Source of the DNA: Aporrectodea caliginosa
Taxonomy: Eukaryota; Annelida; Clitellata; Crassiclitellata; Lumbricidae
Direction of reading: 5' to 3'
Length of the DNA: 64,000 nt
Assembly (NCBI GenBank): GCA_020284085.1
Contig: JACEVL010000418.1
Coordinates: 226,501-290,500 of the forward strand
In this document: piece by piece, positions 1-11,175 of the stretch
How positions within the stretch are numbered: position 1 is the stretch's first letter
Layout of the letters: every line of letters starts with the position of its first letter
Notes under the pieces: model-generated
What the model saw: the letters and a program-made list of their open reading frames with translations, nothing else
Databases searched by the model: none
Told to the model about the DNA's origin: nothing
Program-made: the position numbers and the translations under genes

Positions 1-735
1 AGAATGAAGCTGATCCACGCTGGATTCGACAACTCTTCAAGGATGGAATTACAGTAGTCTAAGCGCGTCCGAATAAAGGAATAGGCCTATGTGAGCGTGC
101 CACAGTGCCACACTAAACGACATATTCCGTAGAACGACTCGTGTCTGACGTAGCTGATAATAGCAGGACATGCAGAGAGAGGTCATCTGGTCAGCAATGG
201 ATAGTTCTTTGAACAGCAGCAAACTCAAGTCGTGTGCGATGTTAGATATTTTCCAGTCACGAAATCGCTTCTTAGTCGCTTCTTCTTAAAATGTTAAGCC
301 ATTTCTGGTGATATGTCCAAAGATATGGAGCATCTTCGTTGGAGCAGAAGGAAGGATATCCACGATGGTATTTCAGCAACAACTTTAGCACACTGTTTGG
401 CTCGTTATTTAATTGGTCGTATTGCACTGCAGAAATCCCGTAGGTAAATTTATTGATTCTCAACAGAACAAATTCTTTTGCTTTGATGCAGTTTATTGTT
501 AAGCAGACGATAGGCTTGCATGAAATCCTATAAAGAATCGAAACGTCGGAACTTGTAATTATTCTGTATCACCTTATTATAGTGAGGGCTGTTAGACCGA
601 AAATTTAAGCGGATGGGGACCGACTGGACAAAAGCACCAAACTTTTGTGTACTTAGGTTTGGTCATATGGTAATGATTTAGGGTAGGAGACACGCGATCC
701 GACCACGGGGTCACCCCTCAAAAATGCATTTTAAC
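1..735. other. No recognised gene
   Basis: No gene is supported here. The first 60 bases are open in one plus frame to a TAA at 58-60, but the stretch is too short to assign. A 63-codon minus-strand ORF at 272-463 has no recognisable domain. Confidence 0.3.
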
Positions 736-1200
736 CAAGATGGCGGCCAATAATGGCGCCAGCACAGAAAACAGTATATATCAGGTCACAGGTAAGCTAC
801 ACAAAAACAATCGAAGTATCAAATTTAACATTGTCAAGGTCAAGGAATCGATTTATCGTAGTGGCAATAGTGTCCGAATGCTGCTTATCAAGATGGCGGT
901 CAATATGGCCGCAAAACACAAAAAAATATGTATATATCAGGTCAGAGGTAAGCTACAATAGCAAATGAAGTGTCGAATAATATTTTCAAGCTCAAAGAAT
1001 CGATTTATCGTAGTGGCAATAGTGTCCGAATGTTACTATCCAAGATGGCGGTCAATATGGCCGCCAAAACACAAAAATATGTATACATCAGGTCAGAGGT
1101 AAGCTACAATAACAAATGAAGTGTCGAATATAATATTTCCAAGGTCAAGGAATCGATTTATCGTAGTGGCAATAGTGCCGAATGTTACTATCCAAGATGG
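736..1200. repeat. Three-copy 152-bp tandem satellite
   Basis: Three consecutive copies of a ~152-bp unit start at about 736, 888 and 1040, and a fourth start is visible at 1192. Each unit opens with CAAGATGGCGG and contains ATATCAGGTCA, GGTAAGCTACA and AATCGATTTATCGTAGTGGC. The short ORFs here differ between copies and are not genes. The AAGATGGCGG core resembles the vertebrate YY1 binding consensus; any function is inference. Confidence 0.85.
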
Positions 1201-1249
1201 CTTTCCAATATAGAGTTCACGAGTGCTGAGCTACGAATGCTCAATTTAA

Positions 1250-2100
1250 TCGCGCCAAAAGTGCGAGCTCGAACCTGTATCCAGTCGTGAAGCTAGATGG
1301 GCTGGATTCAAGTGATTAAGCAAATTACCGCCTGATTGCAAATGTGACATTTCCTTCAAAGGTCCTGGAACCAGTAGAAAGCATTGTTGCTATTAGTTTA
1401 TCTAGATATAAATAGTTTGCTTTCCTCCTAGCAGTCTGGCCTTAAGAAGAATCACTCTATGGAGACTCTCCAAAACGCCTCAGGACTGTCTGACCTCTGG
1501 TGGCGCCATAGATGTCGGACATCTCTCTCTCCTGACCATCTTCGATGTCAGCTCAGCTTTTGACGCTCTTGACCCATAATACTTTTGACTACCTGTATTC
1601 AACGCCTTTCTGCCTAAAACGAATGACGGAAAACCGCTAGAGTGTCTTCGTATCCTTAAGGTCGCATCGTCGATGTCAATTACCGTGGCAGCTATGGATC
1701 GTATCATGTCCAGCAAATGGGTATTAGCCCCTTTTGGTGGACGATAGGTTTTATGTGCTGTACCCGATGCTGTATATTATCTAATTGTGAAACATCGAGG
1801 ACCTTATTCGGAGAAGCGTTGGAGCTTGTGAACCAGATAAGGCTAAATGTTTGACGATACTGCAAGACCTAAACTCAGATCTGCCACGATCAAGTGATGA
1901 TGGCGAATTGTCGATCGTAAGATGTGCCAAACCATGGAAGCCACTGAAAGTCAATCATAGAGGGCACCAACTTATCCAATAGCCTGCTTCAATTCAGAAC
2001 GTCCTCCAAAGAATATCAAAAGGGTTCTAGTCCAGTCTCCAAGCTGAGTCCAGATCAAGACGGCTGGCAAGCATTGACCGGAGAGCCTGGTTAAGCGGAT
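1250..2100 (+). mobile_element. Degenerate LINE reverse transcriptase fragment
   Basis: Conceptual translation across frameshifts gives reverse-transcriptase (RT) landmarks in the expected order: YRLIANVTFPSKVLEPV near 1325-1375, SGLKKNHSMET near 1435, and FDVSSAFDALD near 1541-1573 (compare the LINE motif DLSAAFDTVDH). There are many stops and frame changes, so it is dead. It resembles CR1/Rex/Jockey-type non-LTR elements; the clade cannot be fixed without alignment. Confidence 0.65.
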
Positions 2101-2810
2101 CAAGAAGGTTCACGAACTGTTAGAGACACGTTTTAATAGATGCAAAGGACTCCATGAAATGAAAGGTAGGATTGCGATGGGCTAGAACTTTGGCAGATGA
2201 TTTACGCTCAATCAACATTGACCGCAGCTGCCATAATCAGCTACGAGGATAAAGATGGTTATTTCTCGCATGTCTTACACCGCAACGTTACAGTGATCGG
2301 AGCAAACCATAGATGATGATGACAGATGATGATGACTGCATGATGATGATGATGATGATGCCACAGTAGCCAGTAGGAGTAAGTAGTAGCCGTAGTAGTA
2401 TTCGTTCAGCTAGTAGTAGTAGTAGTAGCTTTCCCAAGTAGTAGTCCTAGTTTAGTAGTAGTATGTGGGAGTAGTAGTACTAGCTAACAGTAGCAGTACG
2501 CAGTAGCAAAGTAGTATAGAGTAGCAGGTAGTAGTAGTAGTGGCAGTAGCATCCTTAGTAGTGCCTCGGCCTAACAATAGTGATCTTTGTAATAGTAGTA
2601 GTAGTGATAGTAGTAGCAGCCGTAGTAGTGTAATAATAATAACCGGGGAGATACTCTAATAATAATAATAACAATAATACAAATAATAATAGCGATGCAG
2701 AAAGCGCGTGCCTTCTTTAGTCGCTGTTTACCGACACTGTCATAACAAAAAGATAGATTGGCGTCGCATTAGAAATTCGTCAACTGCCTAGGGGTACATG
2801 CCAAACATTT
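2101..2810. repeat. GAT and GTA trinucleotide repeats
   Basis: From about 2318 to 2690 the sequence is an imperfect array of GAT, then GTA/AGT, then AAT triplets broken by short unique words. No gene is seen in the flanking sequence. Confidence 0.85.
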
Positions 2811-2870
2811 ACACACACACACACAAACACTACATTATTAGTGCCACACACACACACACACACACACACG
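2811..2870. repeat. CA dinucleotide microsatellite
   Basis: Interrupted ACAC tract. The His/Thr-rich plus-strand ORF over it is a repeat translation. Confidence 0.9.
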
Positions 2871-3126
2871 CCTCTGATTACATAGGTCTACCACATATAG
2901 GGGCGTATATTATATATATGCGGGTGCCAGTGACGATAAAGTTGTTTTTAAAGGTGTCCACCATAGACGTCGACACGCAGATGCGATAGAGCAATACGTA
3001 ACTGAACGAAGTACAATTTGAGGATGCGTATTACGAACCTGCGCAAGGTATCCGAACTAGCTCACGGAGGCGTATAGATATATCTGGGTCACTCTGGTTG
3101 CAATGAAGATATTTCCGGGCCAGAAA

Positions 3127-3690
3127 TTCAAATTTAATTCAAAATTTTATTAGAATCGATTCCATTTACAGTGAAGACAATGTGCACGCATGAATACAGT
3201 CATTAACAGTTTTCATTTCGTATGTGCCATTAATAAGTAACAGAAATTGAAGAGGTTCATAGTCTAACAGGTTAAGTAGTAAAACTCGATTCGTGGGGGA
3301 GAAGAAGCCCAAGGGGCTTATCTAGTCTTCCCTACTATGATATAAAAAATTGATAGGACTTTAAAAAAACATGAGTCAGTTCGAGTAACTTAGAGTGAGA
3401 AATACACAAGTCAGTAGTAAACTCAACGTCAGTTAATTAAGTGTTTTCATAGGCCTGTTTGAAGGAGTTGAGTGAGCTCTGATTACGGATGCCACGGTCA
3501 ATGGAGTTCCATTGTTTAGGCTCAGTTACTCTAGTAGAAAATTGCCTGACATTAGTTTTACAGATTGTAGAGCGAAGATTAAACCGAGATCTAGTGTTAT
3601 AACCGTGAACTGAAGCATTAGTGGAGTAATAACAATTAAATATAATGGGTAAGGTTTGGCTCTGATGTCGGTACATTAAGATATAGCAAG
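3127..3690 (-). mobile_element. LINE 3' end with RT C-terminal tail
   Basis: The minus-strand frame 3676-3437 contains NTRSRFNLRSTICKTNVRQF, WNSID and IRNQSSLNSFKQ. This pattern is typical of the C-terminal tail of many invertebrate LINE RTs (compare N-x-YNTR, TNIRQ and WNSL). The sequence is flanked by inverted copies of a short word: GGGTCACTCTGGTTGCAATG near 3089 and CATTGCAACCAGAGGTGACC near 3700. This suggests insertion into, or rearrangement of, an older repeat. It is a truncated 3' fragment. Confidence 0.7.
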
Positions 3691-3739
3691 AGGTGTCTTC
3701 ATTGCAACCAGAGGTGACCCAGATATTATGTCTTCATTG

Positions 3740-4216
3740 CAACCTCTGCAAAATCCAGCAATTCCTCCGACAGATGTCTGAGGAAATTCTGGCTTTTGCG
3801 TTCTTTGATGACAAGGTCTCCATTGATGCCAAGCGCCAAATCGTTGCTGCTCAGGACAAACTGGCATCGAGCATTCACTAAAGAGAACACCATCAGAGTC
3901 TGCCTGCTCTGATCAGCTCGAAGCAACTGTAAGATTTAGTCAGTAACACTAGAAGTAGAAAATTCTTCAGCATTACGGGCGTTCCATCAAGTTTCCTTCA
4001 AACAAGATTGATACTTGGCCAAAAGATGAGTAACTGCACGTTATCCAAGGCCACTGCCAGCTCAACAAGAGTTGCTAATGACATAACAGAGCGTGGAGTG
4101 GCACGCATGTGTAAGTATAACAAGCTTCCAACAAATGACGAGGATCAGAAGCAGTTCCTGCTGCTGGCTGTGAAGAAAATAATATCATCAATGATATCCA
4201 GTGTTATCCACTGACC
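3740..4216 (+). pseudogene. Remnant of uncharacterised transposon-type protein
   Basis: Two plus-strand pieces belong together by content. The first, near 3776-3881, reads MSEEILAFAFFDD and DAKRQIVAAQDK. The second, 4008-4214, reads ITERGVARM and DEDQKQFLLLAVKK. A similar second piece recurs at 19826-20035 (QELNQFLLQVVDK). From general memory these words resemble an uncharacterised protein family that is widespread in invertebrate genomes and behaves like mobile DNA, and I cannot name it. The two pieces are in separate reading segments, so this is a broken copy. Its relation to the 25.3 kb TIR element is inferred from shared family character. Confidence 0.4.
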
Positions 4217-4399
4217 AGATAGGAATAAAGAAAACTGATGCATTAATGCATAAAGTATTAACTGGAACTAAACATTTTCATGTTCACTTGTGTGTTTTTA
4301 CCCACCGTTCACAAGAAATATTTTGAATTTGGGCATGAGACTTACCTCCAATTTCTGATCACATTTTTAAATTGGATTTTGAATCTGCTTCGTAATTTA

Positions 4400-5688
4400 A
4401 GATACTGTACTAGGTTTCTTGGTAATATCTTCTCTTGCACGAATTAATGGAAGTATTATTCAAGGTTCCGGTTTGGGCCCGATGGATTTTGTAGTTGCAA
4501 TCTTAGTGTTAAAGCCAATGAATAAATGGAATCGCATTTTAAAATATGCAGATGATTGCTATCTCGCTGTCCCCGCATCAGGTATCACTACCACTGAGAC
4601 GGTGCTTGAGCACAGTAGTGTATGGACACAGAGTTGCAACCTCAGCCTTAACTCAAGCAAGTCCATTGAGATAATTTTCACACGTCCGCCGTATGGTCCC
4701 CCTCCTCTAAAGGTATCGCACGGATGCAGACTCTAAATATTCTGGGGGTTGAGCTTACAGAGAAATATGAGTTCTCCAGCCACATTAAACATCTGACAAT
4801 TAACACAAGGCAGTCCTTTCACGCACTTCGGATCCTGAGGTCGCATGGGCTTTCGGGGTCAGCCTATTTGATGTTGTTCGTGCTACTACGGTTGGTATGA
4901 TGCTGTATTGCTGTACTGCTCTCCTGTGTGGTGGGGCTTTGTGAGAGGTAGAGGAATACGGAGCTGAAATGTCGCCCGGGGCGACGGGCCAAAAATGCCG
5001 CCCTTGGCCACTTAATTTTGATATGTTATTTCTGTAAGAAATTGCAGTCAAATACGCCTACAGTTTTTATTTGATGACGTGGATAGCTTGTCTGGATTTA
5101 TCACTTTTCACTACATTTTTTAAATTATCCGTTTTAGCTTATATATAGCGCACATTTTCAATTTACTGAAATCTACATGATTAGGCCTAGATATGAGTTG
5201 CGACTGTCGCTGACTCGTCAATTCAGTTGCGGAGGTAGAAGAAACAAAATATCGGCGCATAGCTGCAGTACCACCTACTTTTGTCTATTTAGATTTTCTC
5301 TGCGCTTCAGCCCCAAATTTTAAGTGTTTTTCAAAATTCAGCCCCACTTAGTTCAGCCTCTTACTCATTTTCATTCGTAATGTATGAATAAATGAATATT
5401 GCGAGTGTCTGTAGTAAATACGAGTGGGCCAAGAGGAACTAGTTATTAGCAATTATAGTATCTCACAGTAAAGCTCTTGAAGTTATTATCTCATTAGTTA
5501 GCCTACATGTAAAAATAATAGTGTGCGAACCAAACGGAACCATCAATTGGAAATGAACGAATTAAAGACAGACACCAATATATTTTTACGAAAAATAATA
5601 CTAGTTTAGATTTTTTTTAAATTTCTTTATTTACTGGGTTATTTTGATTATGGACATAATATGCTCTTAGTTAGTAAACATTAAAAAG

Positions 5689-5738
<50 letters not shown>

Positions 5739-6110
5739 CCTATATATTATATATATATATATCACACACACATCCCTACTGTTTCATTTGTTTATCCAAC
5801 ATTTAATCTTTCTTATTTTTCTTCAACCCTATTTTGCCGCCCCTACACAAGTGCCGCCCGAGGCGACTCGCCCCTCTGTCCCTTTCGGCACGCCACTGGC
5901 GAGAGGGCAGGAACGAGAGGCCCTAGAGGGAATTATCCTGAGGCTGGTACGCCAAGGGTACTTACATGTACCTCTATCTACTCCCTCATTTGAGACTGTT
6001 TGCAGCAATGCGGATACCAGATACTTCACAATCCTCGTCATGTGTTGCATAAATTGTTACCCCGATCAAGCAATCTCGCTACTCCCTGCGGCCACGCTCC
6101 CATAACCGTG
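4400..6110 (+). mobile_element. LINE reverse transcriptase, split by DNA transposon
   Basis: The left part (4400-4948) encodes IIQGSGLGPMDFVV, the RT catalytic motif KYADDCYLAV, then LSLNSSKSIEIIF and, after a frame change, LNILGVELTEKYEFS and LRILRSHGLSG. Reading is then interrupted at 4949 by a 950-bp element. It resumes at 5899-6105 with EREALEGIILRLVRQGY, CSNADTRYF and CCINCYP, the usual Cys-bearing C-terminal end of this LINE type. If the insert and one copy of its target duplication are removed, WWGFVR runs straight into GQEREAL in one frame. The LINE itself is also frameshifted. Clade is probably Rex/CR1/I-like, unresolved. Confidence 0.75.
4949..5898. mobile_element. hAT-like non-autonomous DNA transposon
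   Basis: A 950-bp insert sits inside a LINE frame. The flanking 8-bp target duplication is GTGAGAGG at 4941-4948 and GCGAGAGG at 5899-5906 (7 of 8 match). The right end reads inward as CAGTGGCGTGCCGA and the left end as TAGAGGAATACGGA, a decayed inverted repeat. GC-rich GCCGCCC words lie near both ends. The interior is AT-rich and holds a TA microsatellite (about 5692-5760). No transposase is visible. Restoration of the host LINE frame on removal supports the boundaries. Confidence 0.7.
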
Positions 6111-7087
6111 AGCTCCCAGTAGGGTGTTTTTATAAAATTTAAGGCTGAGTAGTCTATTCATTTCTCTCTGGAATAATTGGGTGAGTTTCATTCGAAGCAC
6201 ATTTGCCTCTTGGACACAATCAGTTAGGCTCCAGGAATCAGATCAGTGAGCTGTTCAGAAGACCAGACCATCACTTGGAGGATTTTAGACATGACAAAAA
6301 TTTGGCCTTCCCACGTCAAGTTCTTGAAATATCGGCTTGATATCAGACACATTTCTTGAAGCAGTTCTTGCATAAAAAGATCAAAACTTCGCGAACATTT
6401 GAAGCAGAGGTCTTCGTCACAGAGCGTCGGAATAAAGTGACAAATCTGGATTTCTTAATGAATTTATTTATTAATTTTGTTGTTTAGTTTAGATATCAAT
6501 ACAAATCCAATTGAAGCCATCTACCCTAAAATAATTATTCTTGTATATCGTAGCTTGAGAGTTGCGAGTATCGATGAAGCTCAAAGGCCTACTCTTTGAG
6601 GACTTAGGCTTACTCTATCTCGTAAATGTTGTTAATCGTCCGAAGACAACCAAAAGCGCGCTGTTATTTCGTATGGTAATAAAGTGTTTCCAACGACTTA
6701 TCTACATGTAAACACCGTCAAGAGCCTTGATTACTTTCGTTCATGATTAGACATGATCAATCCATTTCTAAGATTCACGTGGTTATAAATTATCATGACC
6801 GGTTTTTCTGATGTTTCTCTCTCTATCTCTCCGTCTCGCTGCATATCTCTCTCTCTCTCTGTCGCTCTATCTCTGTCTCTGTCTCTCACTACCTCTCTCG
6901 CACTCTCTCTTACTTCGTTCTTACTTCTTTCATTCGCCTCTAATTTCCCACCGCAAACTAAATAAAAAATGGTAAGTCAACTCTGAGTAAACACTTTTCA
7001 ATCAGTGGACCTCTGTCCACTATGAACATCTCGTAAACACTCTAAATATAAATATAAAATAAAATAAACCATAGCCAAAGAACTTAC
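6111..7087. other. No recognised gene; CT-rich tract
   Basis: This stretch must hold intron or downstream sequence of the minus-strand Ig gene, because the exon at 7088 ends in a splice donor. I find no further Ig, mucin or terminal exon. A CT-rich low-complexity tract runs from about 6815 to 6915. Confidence 0.5.
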
Positions 7088-7402
7088 GAACGACGAGTAA
7101 TTTGGCTCCTGTTCTGTTGGTAGTATTGACACACTGTCCGATATACATCCCAGCTGTTGATATAGGATTTCCATTTGTTGTAGCTTCCTTGATAATTAGA
7201 CCGGTCTGGTTAACGTCGTAGAGACCAGTCAACGCGGGATTTCTATAACCGTTAAAGTTGCTGATAGTGTAAGTGCTTAACTCATCTTGAGTTGATCTAA
7301 CCGTCCATTTTACGTTGTTTGGATCAGTTGATAGATTCATTATTGTATTCTGTTGTCCCTCGTAAACAGCTATATTCATCAGATTCGGAAGACACTGGAA
7401 AC
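7088..7402 (-). CDS. Ig type A exon, last seen (A0)
   Basis: This exon encodes a 105-residue immunoglobulin-like domain of the same type as the exons at 11742, 15326, 18663 and 23551, but it is the most divergent of the left-hand group. The acceptor TTTTTCTAG precedes 7402 and the donor GTAAGTT follows 7088; both are phase 1. Visible elements are QC near the start, AVYEGQQNT (A'/B strands), VKWTV (C strand with the conserved Trp), DVNQTGLIIKEA (E strand), AGMYIGQC (F strand with Cys) and AKLLVVR (G strand). The usual B-strand Cys is absent (MNLST). Glycosylation sequons include NLS, NQT, NTT and NRT. No following type B or mucin exon was found to the left, so either the gene continues outside the window or this module is incomplete. 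Confidence 0.8.
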
Positions 7403-7838
7403 CTAGAAAAAGCAAATTCCGTTGGATTGATGTTCAAAACAGTCTCCAATTATATAATATGTTGCAAATGTAATTGTAACTGCAAATTTAAATAGCGTCA
7501 CTTCGGGAGAGGCGCTTCCAGCTTAACACAATGAAACCACTATCGAGCAGAATGGTATCGTATCGTATCTGAAAATTTATAAGAACTTAAAGCGCTTATT
7601 AAAGTACAAGAAAGAATGATCTTCAAACGCTAAGAGAAAAGAGTCGGTAGAGGATGCGCATATCATGTCGCAGATTATCACACTGATCAACAAGCATTTT
7701 GCTGTTGGGATTCTAACACCTGTTCCTAACTAAATTTAATATGCTGATTCCAAATCCGGAAACCGTTTTTGTCTATCACGTCCAGTTTTTAAGTTATAAA
7801 GTTTCTCGGATTCTTTAAGTTTTATATGCCTACATTAA

Positions 7839-8669
7839 CACTGCGCAACAAAAAAATATTTGTTGTTTGCTACTCAGAACTTTTTAACTGTTCTTGGCTA
7901 ATTTTGGGCGCTGATTTCAAATATGAAATCGAAATTTGTCTAGCACGTCAGGTTTATTAGGTACGCATAAGTGAGGTTCTACACAATTGCGGATTCTCAA
8001 CTCATACTATCAGTGAAAACACAGTTTATAAAAATGTATGAGGCATTTGCTTTTGTGCTTGCTCTCAACTAAATTTTGATGCTGATTTTCAAATATGAAA
8101 TTGAAATTTGGCTAGCACGTCAGGTTTTGAGGTACGCGTCGCATAGTTCATACTGCAAATGTACCGCATTAATTTTCGGTTATGTATAACCTCACTGATG
8201 CGTACCTAAAAACCTGACAAGCTAGCCAAATTTTGATTTCATATTTGAAATCAGCGTCCAAATTTTAACTAAGAACAAATGTGAAAGCAAATGCCTGGCA
8301 TTGTGTGATACAGTTTTGATACTTTGCTTTCGCTTACAGTATAGGCCTATATGAGCTGAGAATTCGCAATTGTGTAGAACTTCACTGAAGCGTAGCTGAA
8401 AAACTAGACCTGCCATCCAAATTTCGATTTCATATTTGAAACCAGCATCCAAAATTTAGCTAAGAACAAGCACAAAATCCTATTCTTCATACATTTTTAA
8501 TATGAGTTGAGAGTTCGCAATTGTGTAGAACCTCACCTATGCGTACCTAAAAATCCTGACGTGCTAGCCAAATTTCGATTTCATATTTGAAATCAGCGCC
8601 CCAAATTTAGCTAAGAACAGTTCTAAAGTTCTGAGCAGCAAACAAAAAATATTATTTTGTTGGTCAGTG
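7839..8669. mobile_element. Foldback MITE with long inverted repeats
   Basis: The left end (from 7839) reads CACTGCGCAACAAAAAAATA, and the right end reads inward as CACTGACCAACAAAATAATA. Both continue with a matching TTGTTTGCT(A/G)CTCAGAACTTT. The interior is built from about five copies of one ~115-bp block (TTCAAATATGAAATCGAAAT and AGGTACGCAT words), two in one direction and three inverted, so it can fold on itself. The 76-codon ORF inside is a repeat translation. Located in the intron between the last mucin exon and A0. Target duplication unclear. Confidence 0.75.
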
Positions 8670-9379
8670 AATTATCAAGCAACTTCTTTCGAAAGGATGG
8701 GCCGACCACAGTAGAAAAGGCTAGGCTGGCCCGTAGAAGGCCGTTCCGGTGGAACAAGCAGAAGCAGGTAGCCTTGCGTTGTGTTTTTATTCACAGCGAG
8801 ACATGTTTGTCTCCATAATAATATTATGCATAATTATTTACATAAGCATTTACGTAAATATATATACAAAAACATGTATATATATATATATTCATAGGCG
8901 TGAGTATCTTTAGGTAAAATCTGTGATCACGTGAGAAAGAGACGAGGCTGAGACGCAGACCTCCGTGAAAGAAGGTGAGCATAATATGTTAGACAATAAC
9001 AAAAGCATCAAAATTCGTAACCACAAAATCGTATGCTTAGGCAAATATCGCGGATATTCGTACATTCTCCATTGACTTAACGTAGTGCTGCTTTCAATTA
9101 AATCTGTACGCATCACTAGAGGAGTGGGTTAAGGGAAATGGAAACACCCTGTTACGAAGAGCAGAAGATCAGCACTGACGCCGGATCGCATCCCGAAATC
9201 CTTCGTAAGGTCGACTCAGTCTTTTCATCCGCCAGATTGCGCCGCAAAAATTAGCAGTAGGACGCCATGGACGCATTACATGGCGGCCAAACTGTTAATA
9301 ATATTGTTAATTCGATTCCTGTAATAACCTGTGAGAATCCTTTCACACTTGAATTGTAATCATATGGCGTCAGTTTGAA

Positions 9380-9541
9380 AATATAAAACGAAGAATATAA
9401 TTATCATTATTATTGTAATTGTTGTTGTTATTATTATTATTATAATTATAATTATTATTATTTTTTTTTTGCCCCGAGGTAAACATGCCATTGATCCCTC
9501 AGGGACTTCAAGATTAATTAAAATGATAAAAGTCTGGAACG

Positions 9542-9624
<83 letters not shown>
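9380..9624. repeat. TTA microsatellites flanking a dispersed word
   Basis: Imperfect TTA/TAA tracts (about 9385-9465 and 9542-9622) surround the ~50-bp sequence TTTGCCCCGAGGTA through CCCTCAGGGACTT. The same combination recurs near 43446, 43745 and 51677. Confidence 0.8.
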
Positions 9625-9822
9625 ATCCTTAAGACAACCTAATTAAATCTTTAAGTCGCAATCTGTAAGAAACTGCATTTTGTGAAATATACACTGCCAT
9701 AGTTTGCACAAAAATATTAATAATGTTAAAAATTGTATTTCGCAGACAGCAAAATGATTCAAACTATTTTTCTAAATGGCTGAACAAAAGAAGTAAAATG
9801 AAATGACGTGCATTAAACTTAC

Positions 9823-10425
9823 TAGTAACAGTTGACATCACAGGCGAACTAGTGGCAGTAATCAATGTAGTAGTGGCTGCTGTAGGTGGAAGAGTTGTCG
9901 TTGAAACAGGTTGAGTCGCTGTTGAAGGTGGAAGAGAAGTAGTGGTTAGAGGCTGAGTGGGTGTTGTAGGAGGAAGAGACGTAGTTGTTAGAGGCTGAGT
10001 GGGTGTTGTAGGAGGAAGAGACGTAGTTGTTAGAGGCTGAGTGGGTGTTAATGGAGGAAGAGACGTAGTTGTTAGAGGCTGAGTAGCTGTTGAAGGTGGA
10101 AGAGAAGTAGTTGTTAGAGGCTGAGTAGGTGTTGTAGGGGGAAGAGAAGTAGTTGTTACAGGCTGAGTGGGTGTAGTAGGTAGAAGAGAAGTAGTTGTTA
10201 GAGGCTGAGTGGGTGTTGTAGGGGAAAGAGAAGTAGTTGTTAGAGGCTGAGTGTGTGTTGTAGGAGGAAGAGACGTAGTTGTTAGAGGCTCATTGGATGT
10301 TGTAGGTGGAACAGAAGTAGTTGCTTGTGTCTGAGTGGTTGTTTCAGGTTTAAGAGTGGTTGTTGTCGACGGCTGCGACGTTGATGTCTGCGTTGTTGAT
10401 TGGCCCGTTGTTGTAATTGGACATC
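9823..10425 (-). CDS. Mucin-like Ser/Thr/Pro exon (M1)
   Basis: This exon encodes 201 residues of low-complexity Thr/Pro/Ser-rich sequence that should be heavily O-glycosylated and act as a stiff extracellular spacer between Ig pairs. The acceptor TTTTTTTTCAG lies before 10425 and the donor ACTA/GTAAG after 9823, phase 1-1. It begins CPITTTGQSTTQTSTSQPST, identical to the two neighbouring mucin exons. It then carries about ten copies of a 42-bp repeat coding PLTTTSLPPTTPTQ, and ends MSTVTS as the others do. It is longer than its paralogues (201 against 139, 139 and 108 codons) because the repeat has expanded. The single N-terminal Cys may pair with a neighbouring domain. No stop or frameshift interrupts 600 coding bases. 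Confidence 0.8.
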
Positions 10426-10857
10426 CTGAAAAAAAACATGTAAGATGAGTTTCAGTATTTTCGGATTTTTAATTCACTTCAACTTCTTTCACTACGATTG
10501 AACCGGTCAGCTTTAAAGATGACGCCTGAATGCATCAATCATAAACCAATCCTTTTGGAGTCAACTTGCATATTATAGTTTGTTGTCCATTTTTGTCACT
10601 TTAATAACTGAGGTGAGCAGGCAATTGTTGTAGCGCAAAAGATAGGAATACTGAAGAAGAAATGTTAACGACAGTTGTTCTCAAACTTTGTTAAAGTGTT
10701 TACGTATTTTCTATTCGTATAGGACAAAAGTTGAATTTCTCATGTCCTTAGACATGTTGCAAGAAATATGGCACTTTATTTCACAATAGTTTAATACGTC
10801 TTTACAGTCGTTATCTAACTTCAAATCTTACTTGTTCGTTCTTTAATGCAAACAAAC

Positions 10858-11175
10858 CTGGTGTGGAGCAAGATTCGTTGAACTCCGGCGCATTCGTGGC
10901 GATGTATTGAGCTTGGATGTCAGTTGGTGCAGCAAAAGTGAGTTCGCATGTGTAGTCCCCAGGATCGCCACCGTTGCTTGTAATGATTGATTCTGCATAG
11001 AACACATACGCATCAATCCTCTTCCTCGGAAGCGTATATGATGCCAAGAAAGCTCCGTTGAGTTTCCAGGTAACAATCGGATAGATCGGGTGAATACTGA
11101 CGTCTGCATAAGTTACGTTGCACGACACATTGGAAGCATAATTGATCGGAGTACAGGAACACAGTGGACCTGACC
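10858..11175 (-). CDS. Ig type B exon (B1)
   Basis: This exon encodes 106 residues forming a C2/I-like immunoglobulin domain. The acceptor CTCACAG lies before 11175 and the donor CCAG/GTTTGTTTG after 10858; both are phase 1. The core is canonical: B-strand ASNVSCNVTYA, C-strand IVTWKLNG, F-strand DYTCELTF. There are extra cysteines in CSC at the N-terminus and ESC at the C-terminus, which could make a second disulfide or link domains. Sequons are NVS, NVT and NES. It differs from B2 and B3 by a handful of residues (for example ASYT against ATYT, GDPGDY against GDPADY). Overlapping ORFs in other frames are shadows. Confidence 0.82.

Noticed and set aside
1..60. Open frame ending in a TAA at the left edge (NEADPRWIRQLFKDGITVV)
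   Set aside because: It could be the 3' end of a gene outside the window, but 19 codons without a recognisable motif are not enough.
9860..10320. Regular 42-bp repeats resembling a repeat/spacer array
   Set aside because: The repeats are contiguous, lack unique spacers and translate into an open Thr/Pro-rich frame with splice sites, so this is a coding minisatellite, not a CRISPR array.
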